NCBI GenBank assembly: GCA_002392705.1
Contig: DGHP01000146.1
Coordinates: 1-14,228, forward strand
DNA from: Lachnospiraceae bacterium UBA3845
GTDB taxonomy: Bacteria > Bacillota > Clostridia > Lachnospirales > Lachnospiraceae
Length of the DNA: 14,228 nt
Direction of reading: 5' to 3'
A program made the position numbers and the translations under genes. This document shows, in pieces, positions 5,810-14,228 of this stretch. Position 1 is the first letter of the stretch. Every line of letters begins with the position of its first letter. The notes below the pieces were generated by a model. It saw only the letters and a list, made by a program, of their open reading frames with translations, had not been told where the DNA came from and ran no database searches.

Positions 5810-7738
5810 ATGAATAAGTACGGTAAATATCTGTTTTCTCTGGCCGCGGTGTTTCTGCTGACGGTTCTGGCCGGACTGGGCGCTCTCCGGCGCGTGGACA
5901 AGTGGGCGCAGGACTGGTTTTTCCAGAAGCCCGGCGTGTCTTCCGGGAATATCATTATAATCGGAATTGATGAGGACGCGCTGGCGGAACTGGGGCCATA
6001 CCATACATGGAGCAGGGAGGTTATCGCTTCCGTCCTGGAAAAGCTGGCTGAGGATCCGGAAAAAAAGCCCGCCGTCACGGCATTGGATATTCTGTACGCG
6101 GGAAAGAGCAGCGCGTCTGCTGACAGCAGGCTTGCAGCTGCAGCCGGGGCACTGGGAAATGTGGTGACGGCTTCCATGGCCGAATTCGGTGAAAGCATCA
6201 GCTGGGAAAACGGGCATGCCGTATCGCTTTACGGGGATGCCGTAGTGTGCTATGAGCAGCCTTATGAGGAACTGCGCCAGCGGACAACGCAGGGCCATAT
6301 CAATATTATGCCGGACAAAGACGGGATTATCCGCCATGCTCTTCTGTATGTGGAGCCCGAGGGGGAAACGGGTGAAAGCGTCTGTTCCATGGCGGCTGAG
6401 ACGGCCCGCATTTACCTTGAACAGAAAGGAGAGGAGCTGGTGCTGCCTCCGGTTAACCGGACCGGTCATTTTTATATTCCTTATTCCGCCCTTCCCGGAA
6501 GCTATTATGACGGCGTTTCCGTCGCCATGGTTCTCAGCGGAAAGGTGCCTCCGGATTACTGGGCCGGGAAGATTGTACTGATCGGACCTTATGCGGCGGC
6601 TCTCCAGGATGCTTACTTCACGTCCGTTGACAAGAGTCAGCCGATGTACGGGGTGGAGATTCAGGCCAACCTGATTCAGAGTTTTCTGGAAGGGAACTTC
6701 CGGACGGAACTTCCGGATTTGCCTCAGCTGATCCTGCTGTTCCTGCTGTGCGCGGCAGCGGTGATTTATTTCCTGAGAGCAAGGGTGGTCCGGGGCGCCG
6801 CCGCCTGCGCGGGCCTGATCGCGCTGTACCTCTTCATAGCGTATATTCTGTATAAGTCAGGATTGATTATTCACCTTCTCTGGCTGCCCTGCTGTCTCCT
6901 GCTTCTTTATCTTCTGGCCATGGTGTTTCACTACATACGCGCAGCGGAAGAAAGACAGCAGCTGGCTCTGGAAAAGGAGCGGATCAGTACGGAACTGGCT
7001 CTGGCTTCCCGAATCCAGAAAGGCGCGCTTGTAAAAGATTTTCCCCCGTTTCCGGAACGGAAGGAATTTGAACTGTATGCATCCATGAATCCAGCAAAAG
7101 AAGTCGGCGGCGATTTTTATGATTTCTTTCTGATCGATGATGATCACCTGGGACTGGTAATTGCGGACGTGTCCGGGAAGGGTTCTCCGGCGGCTCTGTT
7201 TATGATGGTCTCCATGGCCCTGGTCCGCCACGCGGCCATGAGCGGGGGAAATGAATTCAGTCCGGCAAAGGCGCTGCAGGACGTGAACAGGCAGGTCTGT
7301 TCCCGCAATCCGGAAGAAATGTTCGTGACGGTCTGGCTTGGAATTCTGGAGATCTCCACGGGAAAACTGACAGCGGCGAACGCCGGCCACGAATACCCGG
7401 TTCTGAAGAGAGCGGACGGAAGCTTTGAACTGATTAAAGACAAACATGGACTTGTAATCGGCGCCATGGAAATGGCAGTCTACCGGCAGTACGATCTGCA
7501 GCTGGAACCCGGAGCAAAACTCTTCGTCTATACGGACGGGGTGGCTGAGGCTCTGAATGAGCAGGATGAGCTCTTCGGGACAGCACGGATGGTCGCTGCG
7601 CTTCGCGGCTGTGAGGACGGTTCCCCTGAAAAGATTCTGGAGACGGTCGGACAGGCGGTTAAGGCATTTGCCGGAAGCGCGCCGCAGGCGGACGATCTTA
7701 CCATGCTCTGCCTGCAGTACAACGGCAGCGTATCATAA
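5810..7738 (+). CDS. Membrane PP2C phosphatase: CHASE2-SpoIIE/RsbU type
   Basis: A 642-residue sensor phosphatase. One N-terminal span (about 7-26) is followed by an extracytoplasmic CHASE2 domain (about 30-300; markers IIIIGIDEDALAELGPYHTWSR, ALDILY, GHINIMPDKDGIIRHALLYV, GKIVLIGPYAAALQDAYFTS, MYGVEIQANLIQSFL). Three closely spaced spans follow at about 304-325, 327-348 and 351-376, the usual CHASE2 architecture. A short helix EERQQLALEKERISTELALASRIQ leads to the PP2C domain with GGDFYD (D435), ADVSGKG (D453), YTDGVAEA, and ADDLTML (D628, D629). There is no HAMP domain. The catalytic half closely resembles that of the first phosphatase in this operon, so one arose from the other by duplication and sensor exchange. 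It probably dephosphorylates a serine-phosphorylated antagonist protein. The start ATG follows GGAGAGGAA. Confidence 0.92.
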   Translation: MNKYGKYLFSLAAVFLLTVLAGLGALRRVDKWAQDWFFQKPGVSSGNIIIIGIDEDALAELGPYHTWSREVIASVLEKLAEDPEKKPAVTALDILYAGKSSASADSRLAAAAGALGNVVTASMAEFGESISWENGHAVSLYGDAVVCYEQPYEELRQRTTQGHINIMPDKDGIIRHALLYVEPEGETGESVCSMAAETARIYLEQKGEELVLPPVNRTGHFYIPYSALPGSYYDGVSVAMVLSGKVPPDYWAGKIVLIGPYAAALQDAYFTSVDKSQPMYGVEIQANLIQSFLEGNFRTELPDLPQLILLFLLCAAAVIYFLRARVVRGAAACAGLIALYLFIAYILYKSGLIIHLLWLPCCLLLLYLLAMVFHYIRAAEERQQLALEKERISTELALASRIQKGALVKDFPPFPERKEFELYASMNPAKEVGGDFYDFFLIDDDHLGLVIADVSGKGSPAALFMMVSMALVRHAAMSGGNEFSPAKALQDVNRQVCSRNPEEMFVTVWLGILEISTGKLTAANAGHEYPVLKRADGSFELIKDKHGLVIGAMEMAVYRQYDLQLEPGAKLFVYTDGVAEALNEQDELFGTARMVAALRGCEDGSPEKILETVGQAVKAFAGSAPQADDLTMLCLQYNGSVS

Positions 7739-7817
7739 CAGGATGCATTGATTCAGTTGGCGTGAATTGATTTTCCGCTGGATGGCCTTATCTCCGTATA
7801 ATGTTTTTACACAGCTG

Positions 7818-7859
7818 CGGCCTGCAGATTCCTTTCATGAGAATCTGCAGGCCGTTTTT
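7818..7859 (+). terminator. Rho-independent terminator of the phosphatase operon
   Basis: A perfect 14-bp stem pairs 7818-7831 (CGGCCTGCAGATTC) with 7841-7854 across a 9-nt loop, followed by five T residues (7855-7859). It lies 80 bp after the CHASE2 phosphatase stop and just before the convergent lacI-type gene. There is no T-run on the other strand. Confidence 0.92.
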
Positions 7860-7865
7860 GATATA

Positions 7866-7895
7866 TCCGGTTTTTATTCTGTCCGGTTTTTATTC
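7866..7895. repeat. Short tandem repeat at the lacI-type gene 3' end
   Basis: TCCGGTTTTTATTC occurs at 7866-7879 and again at 7882-7895, a period of 16 bp. The second copy contains the TAA stop (minus strand, 7890-7892) of the LacI-family gene. It looks like a local duplication. Confidence 0.6.
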
Positions 7896-8894
7896 CGGCC
7901 CGCACAGGCTGACCGGTATAATCTCCTGCTGAAGAGGGCAGCCGGGTTCTTCGATCCGTCTCAGAAGAAGACTGACAGCTGATTTCGCGAGACTTTTTCC
8001 CGGAACACAGGAGATGGTCCGAAGTTTCGGAAGATAGGAGATCGTACGGTGAATATTGTCAAAACCAATAATTTCGATATCGTCCGGGACTTTTTTACCG
8101 GCGGCAGCGAGCTTGTTGATCAGATAATAAGCCAGCTCATCGTTGAAGGAGAAAACCGCGGTAAAGTCGAGCGGTTCCAGAAGACTGGCGTCATCGCTGT
8201 CGTTGACGGTCGGATAAAAGCGGTCATGGGGCAGTTCCCGGATCTGTTCAGGGGAAATCCCTCCTTCCCGCAGAGCGTCCCGGAAACCGTTCCGCCGGTA
8301 GACATGTGAAGAGTTCACCAGCGGACCGCCAAGATAAAGGAAACGCCGATGCCCGCGGCTTACCAGATATCTGCCGGCCTGGTAAGCTCCGCTGTAGTCA
8401 TCGGGCCGGGTCAGATCCATCTTAAGACCGGAGATTTCACGGTCAATCAGGACGATCGGAACCTTTGTCTGCAGAATCCGGTCTGCATTGTGGACGCCGC
8501 TGCTTATCGGAAACAGGAAAATACCGTCTACGGAATGAGAGATGGCAAGCTCCAGCATCTGCGCCTCCTGCTTCGCATCATTATGCGTACAGAGGATCAT
8601 GACAACATATCCCTCTTCACGCAGCAGCTGGTCCAGTTCATTGATCAGTGAGGAGTAGTGGGGATTCTGAATCTCTTCCACGACTACGGCGATGACATGG
8701 CTTTTACCGGACCGCAGGCCGGAGGCAAGATTATTGCGGATATATCCAAGCTCCTCAGCCGCTTTTGATATCTTCGTCCGCGTGTCCTCCGGAAGCTTCG
8801 TATCCCCCCTGAGCACGCGCGATACAGTATTGACGGAGAAGCCGCATTGTTCTGCCACATCTCTGAGCGTAATGCGTCCTGTTTTGTCTGCCAT
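7890..8894 (-). CDS. LacI/GalR-family transcriptional regulator
   Basis: A 334-residue repressor. The N-terminal helix-turn-helix is typical (ITLRDVAEQCGFSVNTVSRVLRGD at about 8-31, hinge helix NNLASGLRSGKSHVIAVVV), followed by a periplasmic-binding-like effector domain (NPHYSSLINELDQLLREEGY, VDGIFLFP, VPIVLIDRE, GHRRFLYLGGP, FTAVFSFNDELAYYLINKL, IEIIGFDN). The gene is divergent from a GH51 and ABC sugar operon, which suggests an arabinose or arabino-oligosaccharide-type effector; that is inference. I chose ATG 8894 because family members begin a few residues before the helix-turn-helix. The frame is open to ATG 8978, adding 28 residues, and neither start has a strong ribosome binding site. 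It probably represses its own gene as well, since a palindrome overlaps its predicted start point. Confidence 0.9.
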   Translation of the reverse strand: MADKTGRITLRDVAEQCGFSVNTVSRVLRGDTKLPEDTRTKISKAAEELGYIRNNLASGLRSGKSHVIAVVVEEIQNPHYSSLINELDQLLREEGYVVMILCTHNDAKQEAQMLELAISHSVDGIFLFPISSGVHNADRILQTKVPIVLIDREISGLKMDLTRPDDYSGAYQAGRYLVSRGHRRFLYLGGPLVNSSHVYRRNGFRDALREGGISPEQIRELPHDRFYPTVNDSDDASLLEPLDFTAVFSFNDELAYYLINKLAAAGKKVPDDIEIIGFDNIHRTISYLPKLRTISCVPGKSLAKSAVSLLLRRIEEPGCPLQQEIIPVSLCGPE

Positions 8895-9049
8895 GGTATT
8901 TACCCCGTATCTCTCAGAAATGCTCATCACGCCGCAAACCCTGATGCGGACCGCATCCTTCTGCCTGGCGTCTAACATAAATATCCCGGCGCAGCTGTCT
9001 CACCGAAGAATACCGTGAACGCACCGATGAAGTCCGGCAGCTTAAGCGG

Positions 9050-9070
9050 AAGTGTGCTTAAAGCACACTT
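9050..9070. promoter_or_regulatory. Candidate LacI-type operator (21-bp palindrome)
   Basis: Perfect 10-bp arms AAGTGTGCTT and AAGCACACTT flank a single central base. The element covers about +1 to +21 of the predicted lacI-type transcript, so its centre falls near +11, the place lac O1 occupies, and like O1 it is 21 bp with an odd centre. A related smaller palindrome (GCTTAAGC) lies at 9040-9047. Because five T residues follow on the plus strand, it could also act as a terminator, but no plus-strand gene precedes it. Confidence 0.5.
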
Positions 9071-9076
9071 TTTTCA

Positions 9077-9105
9077 ATTATAGCATTCATCAAATACATG
9101 GACAA
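9077..9105 (-). promoter_or_regulatory. Promoter of the LacI-family regulator
   Basis: On the minus strand TTGTCC (9100-9105) and TATAAT (9077-9082) are spaced by exactly 17 bp, with a predicted start near 9070. The leader to ATG 8894 would be about 175 nt. Confidence 0.65.
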
Positions 9106-9213
9106 GAAGAAAGAAAGAACAAAAGAAATGAAAAATATGCACAAATAATCTTCGATAAATTTGTAAAAAATAGTAAAAACGAAATCAGAGTACAAAAAAA
9201 CAGAGTCGATGCA

Positions 9214-9242
9214 TTGACAAATTCATGGAATAACGTTAATCT
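9214..9242 (+). promoter_or_regulatory. Promoter of the sugar-uptake and GH51 operon with overlapping palindrome
   Basis: A perfect -35 TTGACA (9214-9219) is followed after 17 bp by a weak -10 TAATCT (9237-9242), the pattern of a controlled promoter. GAATAACGTTAATC (9228-9241), a CG-centred palindrome with one mismatched pair, covers the spacer and -10, as expected for a repressor of LacI type. It lacks the outer TG and CA of a CcpA cre site. A-tracts upstream may act as an UP element. Confidence 0.55.
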
Positions 9243-9315
9243 ATATCTATCATAGGTATGTTGCAGTAATTGCGCTGCAGCGACCGGTGTAACAGTTGTG
9301 AAAGGAGAACAAGGT

Positions 9316-10641
9316 ATGAAAAAAAGACTGCTTGCAACTCTTCTTACCGCAAGTCTGGCTGCCGCGGCAATCTGCGCAGTTCCGGCCATGGCTTCCGATG
9401 ACGGCTCCACACAGGGCACCAACACCTTTGTGGACGGCGGAACAGACCTGAACTTCTGGACTTTCCAGGAACTTCATGTAGCATTCTGGACCACCATGGC
9501 GGATGTCTGGAATGAGCAGAATCCGGACCGCCCGATTAACCTGACCGTTACCAACGGCGAGTCCCATTCCCTTCATACCAAGCTGCTCACCGCCTGCGAG
9601 GCCGGTGAGGGCACCCCGGATATCGCTGATATCGAGATCGGCTACTATGGCTCCTTCGTCAACAAGGGCTATCTGATTCCGATCAATGATGCGGTAGAAC
9701 CGTATGAGGACGATGTTGTCATGTCCCGTGTCACCATGTACGGCGATCCGGAAGGAAACTACTATGGCGTTGACTTCCACCTCGGCGCATCTGTAGCATA
9801 TTACAACATGGACATCATGAATGCAGCGGAAGTTGACCCGGCTGACATCGTCACCTGGGATGATTTCATCGAAGCAGGAAAGAAAGTCCTGGAAGCAACC
9901 GGCAAGCCGATGTGCGCTGTCGAGACAGCGGACCTTTTCCTTCCGCAGCTCATGATGCTTGAGCTTGGCGCTCAGTATGTGGACGCGGACGGCAATCCGA
10001 ACCTTGTAACAGACGAACACATCCAGGTCATCGACAAGATCCGTGAGATGATCGATCTGGGCATCTGCATCGTGGCTCCGGGCGGCGGATTCCATACCGA
10101 AGAGTGGTACGGATTCCTTGATCAGGGCGGCGTTGCATGCGTCCTTATGCCGCTGTGGTACATGGGAAGATTTACCGACTATATGCCGGATCTGGATCAG
10201 AAGATGGCGATCTATCAGATCCCGGTATGGAACGAAGGCGACGTGCGTGAAGTCCTTCAGGGCGGCACCGGCACATCCGTTATCAAGGGAACCGAGAACG
10301 AGCAGCTGGCGAAGGATTTCCTGGCATTCGCGAAGCTTTCCAAGGAAGGCTGCACCTATGAGTGGAATGAACTCGGATTTGACCCGATCCGTACAGAACT
10401 CTGGGATGATCCGGAAATCACCGAGAACAAGGACAACAAGTTCCTGGCTTACTTCCTGACCAATCCATTTGACATCCTGAAAGCAAACGGAACCGAGCTG
10501 ACCGCACCGGATATCTCCGGTCTGTATTCCACAACCTACAGCACGCTGGTTTCCACCACCTATGCGAACGCATTTGAGATTTCGATTGATACCGATGCTG
10601 CTGAACTTCTTCAGCAGGAGCAGGACAGCATTATTTTCTGA
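9316..10641 (+). CDS. ABC transporter sugar-binding protein
   Basis: A 441-residue extracellular solute-binding protein of the carbohydrate (family 1, AraN/MalE-like) group. The mature start LNFWTFQELHVAFWTTMADVWNEQNPDRPINLTV, then EAGEGTPDIADIEIGYYGSFVNKGYLIPIND and YYGVDFHLGASVAYYNMDIM, are typical of the fold. The signal peptide (MKKRLLATLLTASLAAAAIC...) ends in A-M-A at 24-26, a type I cleavage site. A Cys at 20 is preceded by A-A-I, which is a poor lipobox, unlike most Gram-positive binding proteins. The start is ATG 9316, eight bases after AAAGGAG (9301-9307); an earlier GTG at 9298 would run through that site. It is first in the operon, before two permeases and GH51 enzymes, so arabino-oligosaccharides are the likely ligand. 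Confidence 0.9.
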   Translation: MKKRLLATLLTASLAAAAICAVPAMASDDGSTQGTNTFVDGGTDLNFWTFQELHVAFWTTMADVWNEQNPDRPINLTVTNGESHSLHTKLLTACEAGEGTPDIADIEIGYYGSFVNKGYLIPINDAVEPYEDDVVMSRVTMYGDPEGNYYGVDFHLGASVAYYNMDIMNAAEVDPADIVTWDDFIEAGKKVLEATGKPMCAVETADLFLPQLMMLELGAQYVDADGNPNLVTDEHIQVIDKIREMIDLGICIVAPGGGFHTEEWYGFLDQGGVACVLMPLWYMGRFTDYMPDLDQKMAIYQIPVWNEGDVREVLQGGTGTSVIKGTENEQLAKDFLAFAKLSKEGCTYEWNELGFDPIRTELWDDPEITENKDNKFLAYFLTNPFDILKANGTELTAPDISGLYSTTYSTLVSTTYANAFEISIDTDAAELLQQEQDSIIF

Positions 10642-10694
10642 TAGCGCCTGCTGCGTTTTCGGAAAATAAAAAAGTTGAATAACTGATCTGGGAG

Positions 10695-10726
10695 ATGCGG
10701 TGCGGGAGTACGATTCCGCACCGCAT
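10695..10726 (+). promoter_or_regulatory. Intercistronic hairpin between binding protein and permease genes
   Basis: A perfect 11-bp GC-rich stem pairs ATGCGGTGCGG (10695-10705) with CCGCACCGCAT (10716-10726) across a 10-nt loop. No T-run follows and the next ribosome binding site starts about nine bases later. It is more likely an RNA-stabilising or processing element, or a leaky attenuator, than a full terminator. Confidence 0.65.
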
Positions 10727-10745
10727 TCCTGTGAACGGAGGCATT

Positions 10746-11663
10746 ATGGAGAGCAAGAAGAAAAAAAGGCTATCGTCCAGATTCCTTTATTCTCAGAAAA
10801 TAGCACCGTATGTTTTTATTGCTCCTTTTCTTATTACGTTCGTGGTGTTCTTCGCCTACTCGATCGTGAACATGGTCATCATGAGTTTCCAGAATGTCGC
10901 GGGAGCAAATTCCACCTTCATCGGACTGCAGAATTATCAGAAGATCCTGCCGAACGCGGTATTCCAGAAAGCGCTGAAGAACAGCATTTTCTATACGATC
11001 GTATCCTGCGCGCTGATGATTCCGATTCCGCTTCTGATGGCTGCCATGCTGAACAGCCGCCATATGAAGGGCAAGGCTTTCTTCCGGAGCATCCTGTTTA
11101 TCCCCGCGCTGACTTCCGTAGTTGTCTCCGGTGTCATGTTCCGCCTGATGTTCGGAGAACTGGAAGGATCCTTTATGAATAAGCTGATCGGCCTGTTCGG
11201 AGCCGGTCCGCTGATCTGGCTGCGGACGCCGGTTACGGTCTGGATTATTCTGTTTTTCCTCTGCATGTGGAGGTGGACGGGCGTAAACATGATGTACTAC
11301 CTGTCCGGCCTGCAGCAGATCGACAGCGCCCTGTATGAATCCGCGGCGATTGACGGGGCAGGAACGCTGGATACCTTCCGCTATATTACGATTCCGCTGC
11401 TGAAGCCGACCACCATCTATGTTCTGACTATATCCATATTCGGCGGCATGGCCATGTTCTCGGAGTCCTACATGATCTTTAACGGCAATAAGTCTCCGAA
11501 CAATGTGGGCACGACGCTTGTCGGAATGCTATACAGGATGGGCTTTGAGCAGGGCAATCTGGGCATCGCCAGCGCGATCGGTGTGGTCTTCCTCCTTATT
11601 GTCCTTGTCGTCAACGTCATTCAGCTGTTCATCAACGGCACATTCGGCAGAAAGGAGGATTAA
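10746..11663 (+). CDS. ABC sugar permease (AraP/MalF/UgpA type)
   Basis: A 305-residue inner-membrane permease. After a basic start (MESKKKKRLSSR), a first span at about 20-42 (APYVFIAPFLITFVVFFAYSI) is followed by about five more. The cytoplasmic EAA loop that docks on the ATPase reads YESAAIDGAGTLDTFRYITIPLL, with E198 and G204. Together with the next gene it would form the heterodimeric channel fed by the binding protein. The start is ATG 10746, close behind ACGGAGG (10735-10741); the frame extends upstream to ATG 10695 but through the hairpin and ribosome binding site. The gene ends three bases before the next start. Confidence 0.92.
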   Translation: MESKKKKRLSSRFLYSQKIAPYVFIAPFLITFVVFFAYSIVNMVIMSFQNVAGANSTFIGLQNYQKILPNAVFQKALKNSIFYTIVSCALMIPIPLLMAAMLNSRHMKGKAFFRSILFIPALTSVVVSGVMFRLMFGELEGSFMNKLIGLFGAGPLIWLRTPVTVWIILFFLCMWRWTGVNMMYYLSGLQQIDSALYESAAIDGAGTLDTFRYITIPLLKPTTIYVLTISIFGGMAMFSESYMIFNGNKSPNNVGTTLVGMLYRMGFEQGNLGIASAIGVVFLLIVLVVNVIQLFINGTFGRKED

Positions 11664-11666
11664 GCG

Positions 11667-12500
11667 GTGAGAAAATCAATACCCAAGACGACTTTGCTTA
11701 TTCTCTTTTTTATCGGCGCTGCCGTGATTACCCTGCTGCCTCTGGCTCTGCTTTTTGTCGCGTCCCTGCGGCCCGGGCAGGAGCTGATGAGAAACGGGCT
11801 GAATTTCAGTATCGATTGGAAAAACGCGAATCTGGATGAGTACCGCTATCTCTTCAGCGGCAACAACGCCTATTTTACCTGGTATATCAACAGCCTGATC
11901 GTCACGGTGGTCCAGGTGGCGCTTGCCCTGATCCTGAGTTCCTGGGTCGGTTACGGATTTGCCATGTATGAGTTCAAGGGAAAGAACCTTTCCTTCATGC
12001 TGGTGCTGCTGGTCATGATGGTTCCGACCGAGGTCATCATTCTTCCCCTGTACCGGCTGATTATCAGGCTGGGACTGATCAATACGAAAGCGGGTATTAT
12101 TGTACCCTATGTGGTCATTCCCATGCTGATCTTTTTCTTCCGGCAGTATCTGTCCGGCATCCCGAAGGACTTCGTGGACGCGGGGCGTGTGGACGGATGC
12201 TCTGAATACGGGATCTATACGAGGATCATGCTTCCCCTGATGAAACCGGCTTTTGCGGCCATGGGAATCTATGAAGGCATGGCAAGCTGGAATAATTTCT
12301 TCTGGCCCATGATTGTCATCAACCAGAACAGCAAGATAACGCTGCCGGTCGGTCTGCAGAGCCTTCTGTCCCCTTACGGCAACAACTACGACATCCTGAT
12401 CGCCGGTTCCTGTTTTGCGATTATCCCGATCCTGCTTCTGTTTGTCATGTTCCAGCGTTACTTTATCGAAGGCATGACAGCCGGAGGCGTGAAAGGCTGA
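11667..12500 (+). CDS. ABC sugar permease (AraQ/MalG/UgpE type), GTG start
   Basis: A 277-residue permease partner. The opening span TLLILFFIGAAVITLLPLALLFVASLRP, the following NSLIVTVVQVALALILSSWVGYGFAMY, and the segment VPTEVIILPLYRLIIRLGLINT are hallmarks of MalG-type subunits. The EAA loop is DAGRVDGCSEYGIYTRIMLPL (171 onward, G177). It ends in the usual QRYFIEGMTAGGVKG. It starts with GTG at 11667, eight bases after AAAGGAGG (11651-11658), which lies in the end of the preceding gene. No ATPase subunit follows; a GH51 gene starts 15 bp downstream. Confidence 0.93.
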   Translation: MRKSIPKTTLLILFFIGAAVITLLPLALLFVASLRPGQELMRNGLNFSIDWKNANLDEYRYLFSGNNAYFTWYINSLIVTVVQVALALILSSWVGYGFAMYEFKGKNLSFMLVLLVMMVPTEVIILPLYRLIIRLGLINTKAGIIVPYVVIPMLIFFFRQYLSGIPKDFVDAGRVDGCSEYGIYTRIMLPLMKPAFAAMGIYEGMASWNNFFWPMIVINQNSKITLPVGLQSLLSPYGNNYDILIAGSCFAIIPILLLFVMFQRYFIEGMTAGGVKG

Positions 12501-12515
12501 GGAGGGTCCGGATCG

Positions 12516-14228
<1,713 letters not shown>

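Larger units (their letters stand above)
8895..9315. other. Divergent regulatory region between lacI-type gene and sugar operon
   Basis: This 421-bp gap contains no convincing gene. It holds a minus-strand promoter, a 21-bp palindrome, a smaller palindrome beside it (GCTTAAGC, 9040-9047), a strongly A-rich stretch at about 9101-9205 with several A-tracts, and a plus-strand promoter with a second palindrome. The open frame at 9052-9255 is A-rich and has no ribosome binding site, so it was not called. Confidence 0.7.

Noticed and set aside
7767..7802. Promoter with TATAAT at 7797-7802
   Set aside because: No -35 lies at a usable distance, and it would produce only a very short RNA ending in the operon terminator.
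8895..8978. N-terminal extension of the LacI-family protein to ATG 8978
   Set aside because: It adds 28 residues before the helix-turn-helix that are not typical of the family, and its ribosome binding site is no better than that of ATG 8894; kept only as an alternative.
9228..9241. CcpA cre site
   Set aside because: The central ACGT is compatible, but the outer TG and CA positions of the cre consensus do not match.
9052..9255. 67-codon plus-strand open frame in the divergent region
   Set aside because: It is an A-rich, Asn/Lys-rich frame from non-coding sequence, begins inside a palindrome and has no ribosome binding site.
9250..10095. 281-codon minus-strand open frame
   Set aside because: It is antisense to the sugar-binding protein gene, which has a signal peptide, ribosome binding site and clear family features.

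Overview
The window looks like a chromosomal segment of a Gram-positive anaerobe of the Clostridia, most likely Lachnospiraceae-like. The grounds are strong AGGAGG-type ribosome binding sites before nearly every gene, a Bacillus/Clostridium-type LexA box, T-tailed hairpin terminators, a moderately GC-rich coding style, and family content (SpoIIE-type phosphatases, a YolD-like protein, a LacI-controlled GH51 and ABC sugar operon). The organism call is inference from content, not from a marker gene.

Region 1 (1-1115) is a DNA-damage corner. The 3' end of a Y-family DNA polymerase (DinB/UvrX type) enters from the left and ends in a terminator hairpin that overlaps its stop codon. Convergent to it is a YolD-like gene driven by a near-consensus promoter whose 16-bp spacer is almost filled by a perfect LexA (SOS) box.

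Region 2 (1116-2750) holds small genes: a secreted transglutaminase-like protein with a long structured leader, a 61-residue single-span membrane protein followed by a strong terminator, and, on the minus strand, a DUF2007-type small protein.

Region 3 (2888-7859) is a tight three-gene plus-strand operon: a dCache-HAMP-PP2C (SpoIIE/RsbU type) phosphatase, a VanX/DdpX-type D-Ala-D-Ala dipeptidase, and a CHASE2-three-helix-PP2C phosphatase. The two phosphatases have clearly paralogous catalytic halves attached to unrelated extracytoplasmic sensors, and they bracket a cell-wall dipeptidase. A 14-bp stem terminator closes the unit. This is the most unusual gene arrangement in the window. It suggests a cell-envelope-linked partner-switching system whose anti-sigma and anti-anti-sigma partners lie elsewhere.

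Region 4 (7890-14228, continuing past the end) is an arabino-oligosaccharide utilisation locus. A LacI-family regulator is divergent from a plus-strand operon of a secreted sugar-binding protein, two ABC permeases, a GH51 alpha-L-arabinofuranosidase, and the start of a second, different GH51 enzyme. No ABC ATPase is present, so import probably relies on a shared MsmX-type ATPase. The divergent region carries a 21-bp palindrome at the predicted lacI start point, centred near +11 as in lac O1, and a second CG-centred palindrome over the promoter of the sugar operon. No RNA genes, mobile elements or CRISPR arrays were seen.
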